Below are positions 33,613 through 41,984 of a stretch of DNA of 64,000 nucleotides, in pieces (positions within the stretch are counted from its first letter, which is position 1; the number at the start of each line of letters is the position of its first letter). A model generated the notes under the pieces. It did not search any database. It was not told where the DNA came from and saw only the letters and a list, made by a program, of their open reading frames with translations. The DNA is taken from contig JAWKVD010000013.1 in the NCBI GenBank assembly GCA_041398225.1, forward strand, positions 1 to 64,000, read 5' to 3'. The DNA comes from JAWKVD01 sp041398225. GTDB lineage: Bacteria > Pseudomonadota > Alphaproteobacteria > Caulobacterales > Hyphomonadaceae. The position numbers were made by a program, and so were the translations under genes.

Positions 33613-34320
33613 CTATTCATTATAGCCTGAACGTGTCTCGCATATCAGTTCGAGTTTGTAGTTCTCCCGAACCTCTGCCAGCGGTATATTTTCGCCGCTG
33701 ATGACGAGAGCATGGTGGGTGAACGCTGTCTCATCGCATGGCCAACTCTTCGCGACGCAGCGTGTCTCCCTACATTCTCCCTCTTGGCCCAACACATCCC
33801 AGTCCCGTTTCATCAAGAACGTGCGACGAAAGGGGCGCAATGAGTGGATAACCTTGCCATACGGAATATTCGTTTCGGTCAGCTCGGCATTCATCTCGGG
33901 ACTGAGCCGTGACGGCACGTACCAATTCTCGGCTTCTGAAAGGACGTGATTGCCGCACTTGAGCTTCACATTCCTATACTCGATTGGCACATCGGGACCT
34001 ATTCCGAGCCTGTGCCGCTGCTCAGCGTCAATCGAATGGCGCGTAGTAGTGTCTCGCTCAACTGTGATGATCGCAGGACTTGCCATCTTGTGACTCATAC
34101 ACCAAGCCTCCAAAGTCAGAGTCGCGCTCGCCGAAGCCAGCAAATCAGCATTCAGTCGCTCAAGACTTGCGACATCTGAAAGCTCTTCCTCCCAGCTACT
34201 TATTGTTATGCTGTTTGAGTCAGCAATCGCATTCGATACTAGAGCGCAGGCGACCAACAGTCCCCGGACACAGCGCCATCCACCCCTCATCAGCATGTCA
34301 CTCAAGAAGCTATTTCCCAT
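33613..34320 (-). CDS. Exported protein, unknown
   Basis: Up to 235 residues; ATGs in frame near residues 9 and 11 are more likely starts, as they place a signal peptide (VRGLLVACALVSNAIA). The mature part has six cysteines spread along it and no recognised domain. AT-rich codon use differs from the flanking chromosome. It is convergent with the cyclophilin gene. Confidence 0.5.
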   Translation of the reverse strand: MGNSFLSDMLMRGGWRCVRGLLVACALVSNAIADSNSITISSWEEELSDVASLERLNADLLASASATLTLEAWCMSHKMASPAIITVERDTTTRHSIDAEQRHRLGIGPDVPIEYRNVKLKCGNHVLSEAENWYVPSRLSPEMNAELTETNIPYGKVIHSLRPFRRTFLMKRDWDVLGQEGECRETRCVAKSWPCDETAFTHHALVISGENIPLAEVRENYKLELICETRSGYNE

Positions 34321-34500
34321 CAGAAATATTGATCTTATCGGCGCGACAAGAAAATATATATTTATTCCCGCAATGAGCGAGGGGACATATTGCTCATTCA
34401 GTCGATACAGCGTCGCTATTTTATATTAATGATTCCACAATATGTAAGCGGCGCGTTTCGCCCAAAGAAAAGATATATCGTGCAACGCCAAAAATTGAGA

Positions 34501-34767
34501 TCAACGTGGACAGTCATCTTGCACGTCATCCATCCCCGCAGCGCGTCTCGCCTCGGCTTCATCCAATGACGCCTCAGCTAACTTTGGTGGAGGAAGTGAG
34601 CCGGCCTCAACCTGCGCCTTCACCTCTTGGGTATGTTTTTGGGCCATCTCGACTGCCGCACAGAGTTGCTCGCGAGACATGGGCGCTTCGACTTCCTTTG
34701 CGCATGCTGCAACGGTCGAAGCGGCGCCTAAAATGGCGATCAGAGTCATCTGGTGAAGATTTCGCAT
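34501..34767 (-). CDS. Small putative lipoprotein
   Basis: 88 residues from the ATG at 34767. An N-terminal hydrophobic stretch ends in STVAACAKE, a plausible lipobox with the lipidated Cys. The remainder is helical and charged (EQLCAAVEMAQKHTQEVKAQ, LAEASLDEAEARRAAG). No family recognised. Confidence 0.5.
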   Translation of the reverse strand: MRNLHQMTLIAILGAASTVAACAKEVEAPMSREQLCAAVEMAQKHTQEVKAQVEAGSLPPPKLAEASLDEAEARRAAGMDDVQDDCPR

Positions 34768-34847
34768 TCGCCCCGCCCTCAGCCCGGAATAGCCCAGCAA
34801 CTAGAGAGCAAGCTAAGCCGCTTGAGTGGAGCTGACAACGTCCAAAA

Positions 34848-35048
34848 TCAAGCCACCTCACTAGAAGCATGGGCGTGGCCACAGTGATTGCTGGGCCAAG
34901 TTTGATGAGATCGGGTGACGACGATCGACAGATTGCGATGCTGGTAAGAGTGTCCCCCGCCGAGGGACGCCGCCTCGGCGACCCATTCGTAGATGGCGAT
35001 CAGATCATCACGCGCTTCGGGAGACAGAACGACGGCGCGGGACTTCAC
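34848..35048 (-). pseudogene. Truncated ParE-type toxin remnant
   Basis: The first 28 residues (RAVVLSPEARDDLIAIYEWV) are clearly those of a ParE/RelE-family toxin; the family is usually 95-100 residues. After VAEAAS the frame reads unrelated sequence to the stop, so most of the toxin is gone. Its start overlaps the antitoxin stop by 4 bp, the normal parDE arrangement. Confidence 0.65.
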
Positions 35049-35325
35049 TGAACATCCTTCAGCCGTCCGGCGTGGTGGGCGCGGACCTCGGCGAAGGCGT
35101 CGTCGATCGTAACGCCGCGCGTGGGATCGGCCTTCATGGCGTCATAGACAGGGGCCACCTCTTCCCGCAGCCAACGCTCGATGGCTTCGTCGCGCTCCTT
35201 GAGGGCGCGCAGGCCGGCGCGAACCACCTCGCTGACGGTGGCGTAATCGCCCGACTTCACCTTGGCGTCGATGAAGGCGGCTTGGTCATTAGCAGGCTGA
35301 TGGTGCGTTTCTCGGTCGTGCTCAT
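35045..35325 (-). pseudogene. ParD-type antitoxin with one-base frameshift
   Basis: From the ATG at 35325 the frame reads STTEKRTISL and then fails. From about 35295 the correct sequence continues in another frame (AAFIDAKVKSGDYATVSEVV, then RAGLRAL). One lost base near 35293-35300 explains both. The region length (281 bp) is one short of 94 codons, as expected. With the toxin truncated too, the TA pair is dead. Confidence 0.7.
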
Positions 35326-35412
35326 GGCGGTCTCCGTTCTATTAGGATACCACATGGTATGAATAATTCATACCGAAATCGATGTTAAACCTCACTAGGG
35401 CGTTGCCACGAA

Positions 35413-36807
35413 CTATCTTCGCCGGCGCTTAGATCGAAACTGTGTCCAGTTCGGGCGCGCCGGATTTCGAACCGGCATAGTCGCTCCTGAGATCGTCACC
35501 GGAATTCTGCAACGCCCAATCAACAGCCCGAAGCGCCAAACAGATACATCCATGAAGTGCTTGCCTTTATAGGCCGAGTGTTCGTTGGCAGTGACGCCTT
35601 CACCCGCCAAATGGCCCAAGTCATTCAATCCTTCGGCTTCAGCTCCTTCGTTTCGAACGGTCCACCGGACTCGGGCCCCTGGCGGCAACTCGTGCGCGTT
35701 CTCCAGTGTGAATGTGATGTTGCAGTCGCGTGGAATCGGACCGATTTCATTGACGCCCTTGAACACCATTCCCGATTTCTTTTTCGGCTGGGCTCTCACT
35801 GAAACGACCGGTTTGAAACTGAAGGCCACAAGAGCCCCAGCGCCCTCTTTCAAAACAACATCTTCGTCCGGAATCGGGAAGAAGTGCTGAAACGCTTCGC
35901 TCCAAACCTCTGCCGCCGCTAGTTTGTTGTCGGAGCCTAAGGCGCGAGCGCAGAGCGCATCCAACTCGTCAAGAGCATCTTCAATGGCTTTTGTCTGGGC
36001 GTCCGAAAGGCGATTTAGGTTTTCCGTTTCGTCAACTGGGTTTTCTACATGGTACAGGTCAGACTGCATATTCAGGTGATTCACGACCTCCGCAAACCAC
36101 TCGTCATCTCCCGTCAGATGCTCGCCATCGATTTCTTGAAGGGCCACACCGACAAGAACGGTGAGCATGACCGATGAAGGCCGTTCGCCATCCTCGAACG
36201 CCAGTGCAGCCCACATCTTGAAATACTGAACAATGCGTCTCGCACGTGGACGAAGCTCTTCCGCGAAAGCCTCCTTCCACCAGACGTAGATGGCCTTGGG
36301 ATCACTCTCCTCCCAATTATTGGACTCGGTCGCCAAGTGCCGAGCATCCGCTCCACGGTCGAGATGGTAGCAGGGCGTATCGATGTGAAAGTCATCGCCG
36401 ATACGAATTCGGTTGCACCTCTCCTTGGGCGATACCACCTCACAACGTTCTTCCTCATCGTCATCGGCATACGCTTCCAATAGGCTCTGGACGCATTGCT
36501 TGAGGTCGTGCGGACCGAGAGTCCCATCCTTTGGCTTGCCCGACCAAATCGCGTAGATGCCCAAGTCTATGTCGAACTCTTCGCCCATCTTCGAAGGTCT
36601 GATTTGCGTTCCGAATTTGTACGAACCCTGAAGCCAGCTATCGATCGCCAAACCAAGTTCTTCCTTTAGTCCCGCGACCAGATAGTCCCTCAAGTTGTTC
36701 CACTCAGCCTGTTGGCTCTCGCACTGCTCATCAGACGGCTTGATGCGACGGTGCAGCGTTTGCGCGTTGGAGTCGGTCGAATAAAAAAGAGATGCACTCG
36801 TGCCCAT
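35413..36807 (-). CDS. CBASS CD-NTase (cGAS/DncV-like nucleotidyltransferase)
   Basis: 464 residues from the ATG at 36807; a TTG three bases upstream is also open. The polymerase-beta-like active site is GS (61-62, LQGSYKFGTQIRP) with Asp79-x-Asp81 (EEFDIDLGI) and a third acid in FHIDTP (about Asp143). The C-terminal ~120 residues (FKGVNEIGPIPRDCNITFTL, then RVRWTVRNEG) fit the AGS-C sensor domain seen in DncV relatives. On phage infection such enzymes make a cyclic oligonucleotide that activates an effector. The effector gene lies immediately upstream, overlapping by one base (TGATG). No Cap2/Cap3 genes follow, so this is a minimal type I layout. Confidence 0.85.
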   Translation of the reverse strand: MGTSASLFYSTDSNAQTLHRRIKPSDEQCESQQAEWNNLRDYLVAGLKEELGLAIDSWLQGSYKFGTQIRPSKMGEEFDIDLGIYAIWSGKPKDGTLGPHDLKQCVQSLLEAYADDDEEERCEVVSPKERCNRIRIGDDFHIDTPCYHLDRGADARHLATESNNWEESDPKAIYVWWKEAFAEELRPRARRIVQYFKMWAALAFEDGERPSSVMLTVLVGVALQEIDGEHLTGDDEWFAEVVNHLNMQSDLYHVENPVDETENLNRLSDAQTKAIEDALDELDALCARALGSDNKLAAAEVWSEAFQHFFPIPDEDVVLKEGAGALVAFSFKPVVSVRAQPKKKSGMVFKGVNEIGPIPRDCNITFTLENAHELPPGARVRWTVRNEGAEAEGLNDLGHLAGEGVTANEHSAYKGKHFMDVSVWRFGLLIGRCRIPVTISGATMPVRNPARPNWTQFRSKRRRR

Positions 36808-37774
36808 CAACTTGCTCCGAAGGGTTCGACTTGCTCGACAAAGAAAGCCTTGAGTTGACTGGTCGGGATAGCGTCCTGAAACGCGGCCTCTGCGAGACCT
36901 CTTAGGTCCTGCTGTGCTATTTCGCTCGCTGTATCCAATGACAGCTCGCGCTCTTGTTCTTTGGATTGGCTTCTGTCGATGCGGACATAACGGTCCCCAA
37001 ATTTGTGACGCAGCATGAAGTCGCTCATCATTTGCTGAGACGAAACCATAACGGAGATTAGTCGCTGCCCTTCCATCCAGCCAAGCCAGCCCAGCTTGCT
37101 GGGGGTTGAGCCGGCCATTGAGAACTTTGCAGTTGTTGTCCCGACACTCAGTACCGAGACGTCTTCTTCCTTCGCACCCAGGAACTTCGTTGCTTCGTGA
37201 ACCGCAAGCAGGTCAGGAGAGTTCGCGTACAGCCCGCCGTCTACAAAGCGTTCGTTGTCTATCGTGTGCATTTCAAAAAATGTCGGAGCAGCGGAGGTAG
37301 CAAGCGCGACGTCCACCACGCGCTTTTTCGGATCGCGCACAAACGTCGGATGATGACCCGTTTTGAAAACCTGGGGCGACCCTTTGGTCACATTTACGGA
37401 GGTCACCAACACCCTGTGCTTCAAGTCCCCGATGCGCATTTCTGGGTCGATGAAGTCTACGATGAGTTTGCGCAGCGCTTCGGATCGGTACTTTGGGTGC
37501 CGGACGTTTCTTAGCAGATCCAGCGTCCGCCAAATTCCGCGCGGAGGCCGCTGAACGCCGAACAGCTCGGGCCCTTCTGCACCATCGAGGCTACCACGCG
37601 CTGCATCGGTACTTCCGCCGCAAGGGCCAGCGCCAGAATACCCCCAATGGAGGTACCTGCCGTGAGGTCGAAATATCGGGCGAGCGGGCACCATATTCGC
37701 TCTTCCAGCTTGTCCAGCACAGCGGCTGAAAACAAACCGAGGTAACCCCCGCCCGACAGACAAAGTAGTTTCAT
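36807..37774 (-). pseudogene. CapV-type patatin phospholipase of CBASS, frameshifted
   Basis: The start (ATG 37774) reads MKLLCLSGGGYLGLF (oxyanion glycines) and TAGTSIGGILAL, giving nucleophile Ser42 in GxSxG. After MVQKGP the frame fails at a GGGCCC run (about 37565-37575), and the protein resumes in the next frame at ELFGVQRPP, continuing through FVDGGLYANSP with the catalytic Asp to the stop at 36807. A single lost base accounts for it; the total is 968 bp, one short of 323 codons. Intact CapV degrades membrane lipids when bound by the cyclic nucleotide. As sequenced, only a 90-residue fragment would be made. Confidence 0.75.
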
Positions 37775-37847
37775 AAAAACCCCAACCACGCGCCCTGCAC
37801 CAGTCAAGGTCGCATTTGGCACTTCCGTACTTGCTATAGAATTCAGT

Positions 37848-38426
37848 CTACCGATTCTGCGGAACAAAAGTAGACCGGGATTTTCCTCTCGCCCACAAGC
37901 GAAGATTCCGTGCCGCCAGTATGGTTCGGTTCCTCGGCTCGTTACGCCCAACGGAACAGCCCCTCTTCTTCTTGGCTTTCTCGGCCTCTTCGGCTGCCAG
38001 GCTTTCGGCCTGCTCCCGCTCCCTGGCCTCCTTCTCGCGCTGATCGGTGATGAGCAGCGTCAGGCGCTTGCGTTCGGCGGATTCGGTGTCCAGGCGCTTG
38101 CGGAGGTCGTCAATCACGCCCTCGAGCTGGTGACGCTCGCGGCGGCGCTCCTGCTCGATCAGCTCGATCTTTTCCTCGCGGATGTCGATTTCGCGGCGTA
38201 ACGCCGTTGCGGCGTGTGACGCCTCCTGTGACGGCTTGTTCCCCTTCCCCGTCTCGTGTCTGGGACGCTCCTCCTGGGGGAAGACGCGGTGCAGTTCGGC
38301 CGGGTCGATCTTGTAGGACCCCTGCTCGTCCCGGTCGGCGGACAGGCGGCCCTTCTTGATCGCCCTCTGGATGGTCATCTTGGATTTGCCGATTTCGTCG
38401 GCCGCTTCTGATAATGAATAGAACAC
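37848..38426 (-). CDS. HTH coiled-coil DNA-binding protein, C-terminus possibly replaced
   Basis: 192 residues. A MerR-like N-terminal HTH (SLSEAADEIGKSKMTIQRAI) is followed by a linker and a long coiled coil (about 75-150, heptads of Glu/Arg/Leu). The last 40 residues after AEKAKKKRG look unnatural and basic, and coincide with the beginning of the CBASS segment. This suggests the gene's 3' end was cut by insertion of the CBASS cassette. Such proteins often lie upstream of plasmid replication genes, as here (divergent from a Rep-like HTH gene). Confidence 0.6.
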   Translation of the reverse strand: MFYSLSEAADEIGKSKMTIQRAIKKGRLSADRDEQGSYKIDPAELHRVFPQEERPRHETGKGNKPSQEASHAATALRREIDIREEKIELIEQERRRERHQLEGVIDDLRKRLDTESAERKRLTLLITDQREKEAREREQAESLAAEEAEKAKKKRGCSVGRNEPRNRTILAARNLRLWARGKSRSTFVPQNR

Positions 38427-38476
38427 TTTACTCTCCGTCTTTAATTCTCCGTATCAAACTGTAACAATCAATATCA

Positions 38477-38499
38477 TGTTGTCACAAAGTGACGTAACA
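38477..38499. promoter_or_regulatory. Operator-like inverted repeat
   Basis: TGTT-GTCAC-AAA-GTGAC-GT-AACA: a perfect five-base inverted core (GTCAC/GTGAC) plus outer TGTT/AACA arms. It lies 51 bp upstream of the coiled-coil HTH gene start and is a plausible site for that protein's autoregulation. Confidence 0.45.
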
Positions 38500-38574
38500 G
38501 TGTATAGTCTAACAGACTACGATTCTTTGCGCAGGTCTTGCGTGGAGATTTTCAACAGAAAGGTTCTAATATGA

Positions 38575-38599
38575 CATAAGAAAACCCGCCGAAGCGGGT
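38575..38599 (-). terminator. Minus-strand terminator inside the control region
   Basis: On the minus strand, ACCCGC-TTCG-GCGGGT is followed by TTTTCTTAT. No protein gene lies to its right on that strand before 44 kb, so the transcript it ends would be a short RNA starting in 38600-38740 or antisense to the Rep-like leader. Confidence 0.55.
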
Positions 38600-38664
38600 C
38601 CGTATTGGGATATACAGTATTATTGGTTGTCGCAATTCCAATATTACTTATTTCGAATTTATAA

Positions 38665-38682
38665 CGCAAGAATTTTCTTGCG
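38665..38682. repeat. Perfect 18-bp palindrome before the Rep-like gene
   Basis: CGCAAGAA-TT-TTCTTGCG, an eight-base perfect inverted repeat, 59 bp upstream of the Rep-like ATG (38742). It could be an operator or an RNA hairpin in the leader. Confidence 0.5.
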
Positions 38683-38741
38683 ATGTATGTTTATGGCCTG
38701 AAACTGGCGGGTTTCCTCGTGTTTCAACGAAAGGAAACGCC

Positions 38742-39386
38742 ATGCTCAAACCTCTTGTCCACTCGCTCGGGGCGCTGCCCTATTACGCCTTGCCCTCAGA
38801 CGCCTCCGGAACAGGACCTCGCCGCAAGCGGCTGATGCGGCCGGAAGCTTCCGGAACGTTCGTCAAGCCGGTGCGCCAGTCTCTGTTCAAGGATGCGCGG
38901 CTGATGCCCGGAACGCTGCGCCTGATCTGTCTCCTGGCCGGCTGGCAGGGCTCGGGACGGCCGGTGGAGACCACTCTGGCGAGCCTGGCGCGTCAGCTCC
39001 AGCGCTCGGAGCGCCAGATACAGCGTTATCTGAAGGATGCGGCCGAGGAGGGCTATCTCTTCTATTCCAAGATCGCCAATCGCCTCGGCTATATCGTCGG
39101 CCTGCGCATCCGGATAAACGCGGCGGCCGTTTATGCGCCGCCCAGGCACAGCGCGCGTGAGCAGGGGGCTTCACCCGATAGGCGTGACGATACGGGGCGT
39201 TACGCATACCGCGATACAGGCCGCGATACGCGGGAGAGCGGCGCGCAAGCCCGCAGAAACCCGGCCACGACAGATGAGTCCGACACTAAGACAATCATAT
39301 CTATATCAAGGGATGATACGGACGGTTTTGCAGGCGCGTTACGCGCCATCTGCGAGCGCAATGCTCTCGCTTATGCTTTTGTCTGA
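38742..39386 (+). CDS. Rep-like helix-turn-helix protein
   Basis: 214 residues. The centre has a winged HTH (TLASLARQLQRSERQIQRYL, then KDAAEEGYLFYSKIANRLGY) with a preceding helical part (LMPGTLRLICLLAGWQG). The C-terminal 80 residues are polar and low-complexity. The pattern resembles plasmid replication/HTH proteins of alphaproteobacteria. Position beside a control region with inverted repeats and an iteron-like downstream stretch supports a replication role, but initiator activity is not proven by any motif. Confidence 0.55.
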   Translation: MLKPLVHSLGALPYYALPSDASGTGPRRKRLMRPEASGTFVKPVRQSLFKDARLMPGTLRLICLLAGWQGSGRPVETTLASLARQLQRSERQIQRYLKDAAEEGYLFYSKIANRLGYIVGLRIRINAAAVYAPPRHSAREQGASPDRRDDTGRYAYRDTGRDTRESGAQARRNPATTDESDTKTIISISRDDTDGFAGALRAICERNALAYAFV

Positions 39387-40256
39387 CATCCCAGAGCCTA
39401 TCGCCGCATCCCAGCGAGACGTTTTGCGACGGCTCGGACCTGATATGCGCCCAGCAAGCACTTGCGCCAGGAGGAGGGGTCAGAAGGGCTTTCAGGAAGG
39501 ACGCGGGGCGTATCTCTGCCAGCACGGACCGTCACAGCCTTTGGCGTCTGTCTGTGATGGTGTGACGATACGGGGCGAAGAGGGGGCTCCCATGCGTTTC
39601 ATCTGCGACGTCACATCTCGCGTACCAGCCATCCTCTCAGGATTCACCAGAAAAAACCCGATCAAGGAAAACGGCCGGGAGCGGGGGCTTTGGCCGTATC
39701 GCCTTCGCGTATCAGCGCGTAACGGGCGTTCGATCGCCCCGGCTTTCGTGAGGGCGATCGAACGCCCTTCCCTCACCGCCGCATCCGACATGGGATGGCT
39801 CCAGAGAAAACCCGCTCCCCACCGAGACCGAACTCCGCCGCAAGGCGGCCAGGCCTCAAGGGAGGCCAGAGGGCTGAGCGGGGACTTCGGGTCTTCCGAA
39901 ATACGGAAAATGACCGACCCCTTGAAAGCAAAAGACCTCAATCGTCGGTCTCGACCACAGCGTATCGTGGGATGAGTATCAGGCTGGACGAGGAGGGATG
40001 CTGCGGGATGATTTGTGAGCGTTTGCAGGCGCTTGCGGCGCGTATCAGATCGTAACTCTGAGACGCGGCGATACAGGAATCCGTCCCGCGACAACTAGCC
40101 AAACCTCTTTCGCAAATTCCTCCAAATCCTTGACGCGACTCGCAAATGCATCGCTGCTCGTATGCCCGGCCGGGGCGCAATCCTGCGCGGGTCTCGTGTG
40201 GATAAGGTTGCCGGTCTTCTTGCCACGATGCTGAGAAAAATTCTACTTTTGTTCTC
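39387..40256. other. 870-bp stretch without a supported gene; repeated GATAC words
   Basis: Long frames exist here but their composition looks like shadow coding and none is recognisable. GATAC or its complement recurs: CGATACGG at 39188 and 39566, CGATACAG at 39212 and 40069, CGATACGC at 39224, TGATACGG at 39314, and complements at 39694, 39961 and 40041. This is several-fold above chance for GC-rich DNA and may be a loose iteron array. Confidence 0.4.
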
Positions 40257-41984
40257 ATGAGCAGCTTGCAACCGCAAATCGATATGGCCCAGCCTTCCCT
40301 CTTCGAGACCTGTCCGGTTCGCGAAGCAGTCGCCATGCTGTCAGAAGCAGGCCATGAGGAGCGTGGGGCGGTCTTCACGCGCCGCGAGGTGGTGGATTTC
40401 ATCCTCGATCTCACGGGCTACACGACAGACAAGCCGCTTCACCAATTGCGCTTGTTGGAGCCGTCTTTCGGCGAAGGCGATTTTCTCATTCCCGCAATCT
40501 CCCGCCTGCTGGCCGCATGGAATGCTCATGCACGCCCGGCGGCCCGCAAGTGGCTGGCGCCCGCCATCCGAGGCGTGGAGCTTCACCGCCACAGCTACGC
40601 CCGCACGCGCGCAAAAGCGGAGCAATTGTTGCGTGAAGAGGGAATCAGCGCAGCAGATACGGCGGCGATCCTCAACGCCTGGCTCATATACGGCGACTTC
40701 CTGCTCGCGCCTCTTGATGAGGGTTTCGATGTGGCGGTCGGCAATCCGCCCTATGTGCGTCAGGAACTCATTCCCGATGCGCTCATGCTGGAATACCGCC
40801 GCCGCTTCACGACCATCTATGATCGCGCCGACATCTACGTCCCGTTCATCGAGCGAACGCTGCGCGCTTTGAAAAAGGGCGGACAACTCGGATTCATTTG
40901 CGCCGATCGATGGACGAAGAACAAATACGGCGGGCCGCTGCGCAAGCTGGTGTCTGAATCCTATCACCTCAAATACTTCATCGACATGGTCGATACGCCC
41001 GCGTTTCTGAGCGATGTCATCGCGTATCCGGCGATCACGGTCATCGCAAAGACCCAATCGGGGCCGACGCGTATCGCCGCGCGACCAGCCATCGACAAAA
41101 AGACGCTTGGAAATCTTGCTGTCGCCTTGTCCAAACCGAGGCTCAACGGCGTGGTGCAGGAAATTGCCGCCCTGCCCGCGGGGGCTTCACCGTGGGTCCT
41201 GCATACCAGTCCCGAACTTGATCTCGTGCGTCGGCTGGAAACCGAGTTGCCAACGCTTGAAGAAGCGGGCTGCGCAGTCGGAATAGGGGTGGCGACCGGG
41301 GCGGACGCCGCCTTCATCGGCTCATTCGATGACCTGGACGTCGAACCGGATCGCAAGCTCCCGCTGGTGATGACGAAAGACATCAAGACGGGACACGTCG
41401 AATGGCGAGGCCTCGGTGTCATCAATCCGTTTGGCCCCGACGGCAAACTTGTTGACCTAGCTCGATTTCCAAAATTGCGTCGGTATCTTGAAGCGAGAAA
41501 AGACGTCATCGCGAAACGGCATGTCGCAAAGAAAGCGCCCGCCAACTGGTATCGCACAATCGATCGCATCTATCCCGAGCTGACCGCTCGGTCGAAGCTC
41601 CTCATTCCCGACATCAAGGGCGATGCTCAAATCGTCTTCGAGGAGGGACGGCTCTATCCGCACCACAATCTCTATTTCATCACGTCCGAGGCGTGGGACC
41701 TGCGTGCGCTCCAGGCTGTGCTCCTCTCGGGGATCGCCCGCCTGTTCATCTCGACCTATTCGACCAAAATGCGCGGTGGGTATCTGCGTTTTCAGGCGCA
41801 GTATCTTCGGCGAATCCGCTTACCGTCATGGAACAGCGTGAGAGCGCCGTTGCGCCGCAAATTGATGGCGGCGGCAAAATCGGGAGATATGGCGGCATGC
41901 AACGCAGCGGTCGCTGAACTCTATAATCTGAATGACGCGGAGCGCGTGGCGCTCATGGGGGAAGAGGGGACGCGTGGCGCTTGA
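40257..41984 (+). CDS. Type II DNA adenine methyltransferase (PaeR7I/XhoI-like)
   Basis: 575 residues. Motif X/AdoMet entry is RGAVFTRREVVDFIL (37-51), motif I is LEPSFGEGDF (67-76), and catalytic motif IV is NPPY (163-166, VAVGNPPYVRQE): a gamma-class N6-adenine methylase with a long C-terminal target-recognition part. The restriction gene overlaps by 11 bp and is of the PaeR7I type, so the predicted target is CTCGAG. The methylase protects host DNA. The gene begins right after the unassigned 39.4-40.2 kb stretch. Confidence 0.85.
   Translation: MSSLQPQIDMAQPSLFETCPVREAVAMLSEAGHEERGAVFTRREVVDFILDLTGYTTDKPLHQLRLLEPSFGEGDFLIPAISRLLAAWNAHARPAARKWLAPAIRGVELHRHSYARTRAKAEQLLREEGISAADTAAILNAWLIYGDFLLAPLDEGFDVAVGNPPYVRQELIPDALMLEYRRRFTTIYDRADIYVPFIERTLRALKKGGQLGFICADRWTKNKYGGPLRKLVSESYHLKYFIDMVDTPAFLSDVIAYPAITVIAKTQSGPTRIAARPAIDKKTLGNLAVALSKPRLNGVVQEIAALPAGASPWVLHTSPELDLVRRLETELPTLEEAGCAVGIGVATGADAAFIGSFDDLDVEPDRKLPLVMTKDIKTGHVEWRGLGVINPFGPDGKLVDLARFPKLRRYLEARKDVIAKRHVAKKAPANWYRTIDRIYPELTARSKLLIPDIKGDAQIVFEEGRLYPHHNLYFITSEAWDLRALQAVLLSGIARLFISTYSTKMRGGYLRFQAQYLRRIRLPSWNSVRAPLRRKLMAAAKSGDMAACNAAVAELYNLNDAERVALMGEEGTRGA

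Larger units (their letters stand above)
38427..38741. other. Divergent control region with inverted repeats
   Basis: A 315-bp AT-rich gap between two divergent HTH genes. It contains an operator-like inverted repeat (38477-38499), a minus-strand terminator (38575-38599) and a perfect 18-bp palindrome (38665-38682). The arrangement resembles replication-control regions of small plasmids. No protein gene is supported. Confidence 0.55.

Noticed and set aside
36807..37774. Programmed frameshift in capV as a certain feature
   Set aside because: There is no classic slippery heptamer, and other single-base losses nearby make decay or error simpler.
39133..40094. Long overlapping open frames on both strands after the Rep-like gene
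   Set aside because: Arg/Pro/Ser-rich shadow-like composition, no motifs, no clear starts.
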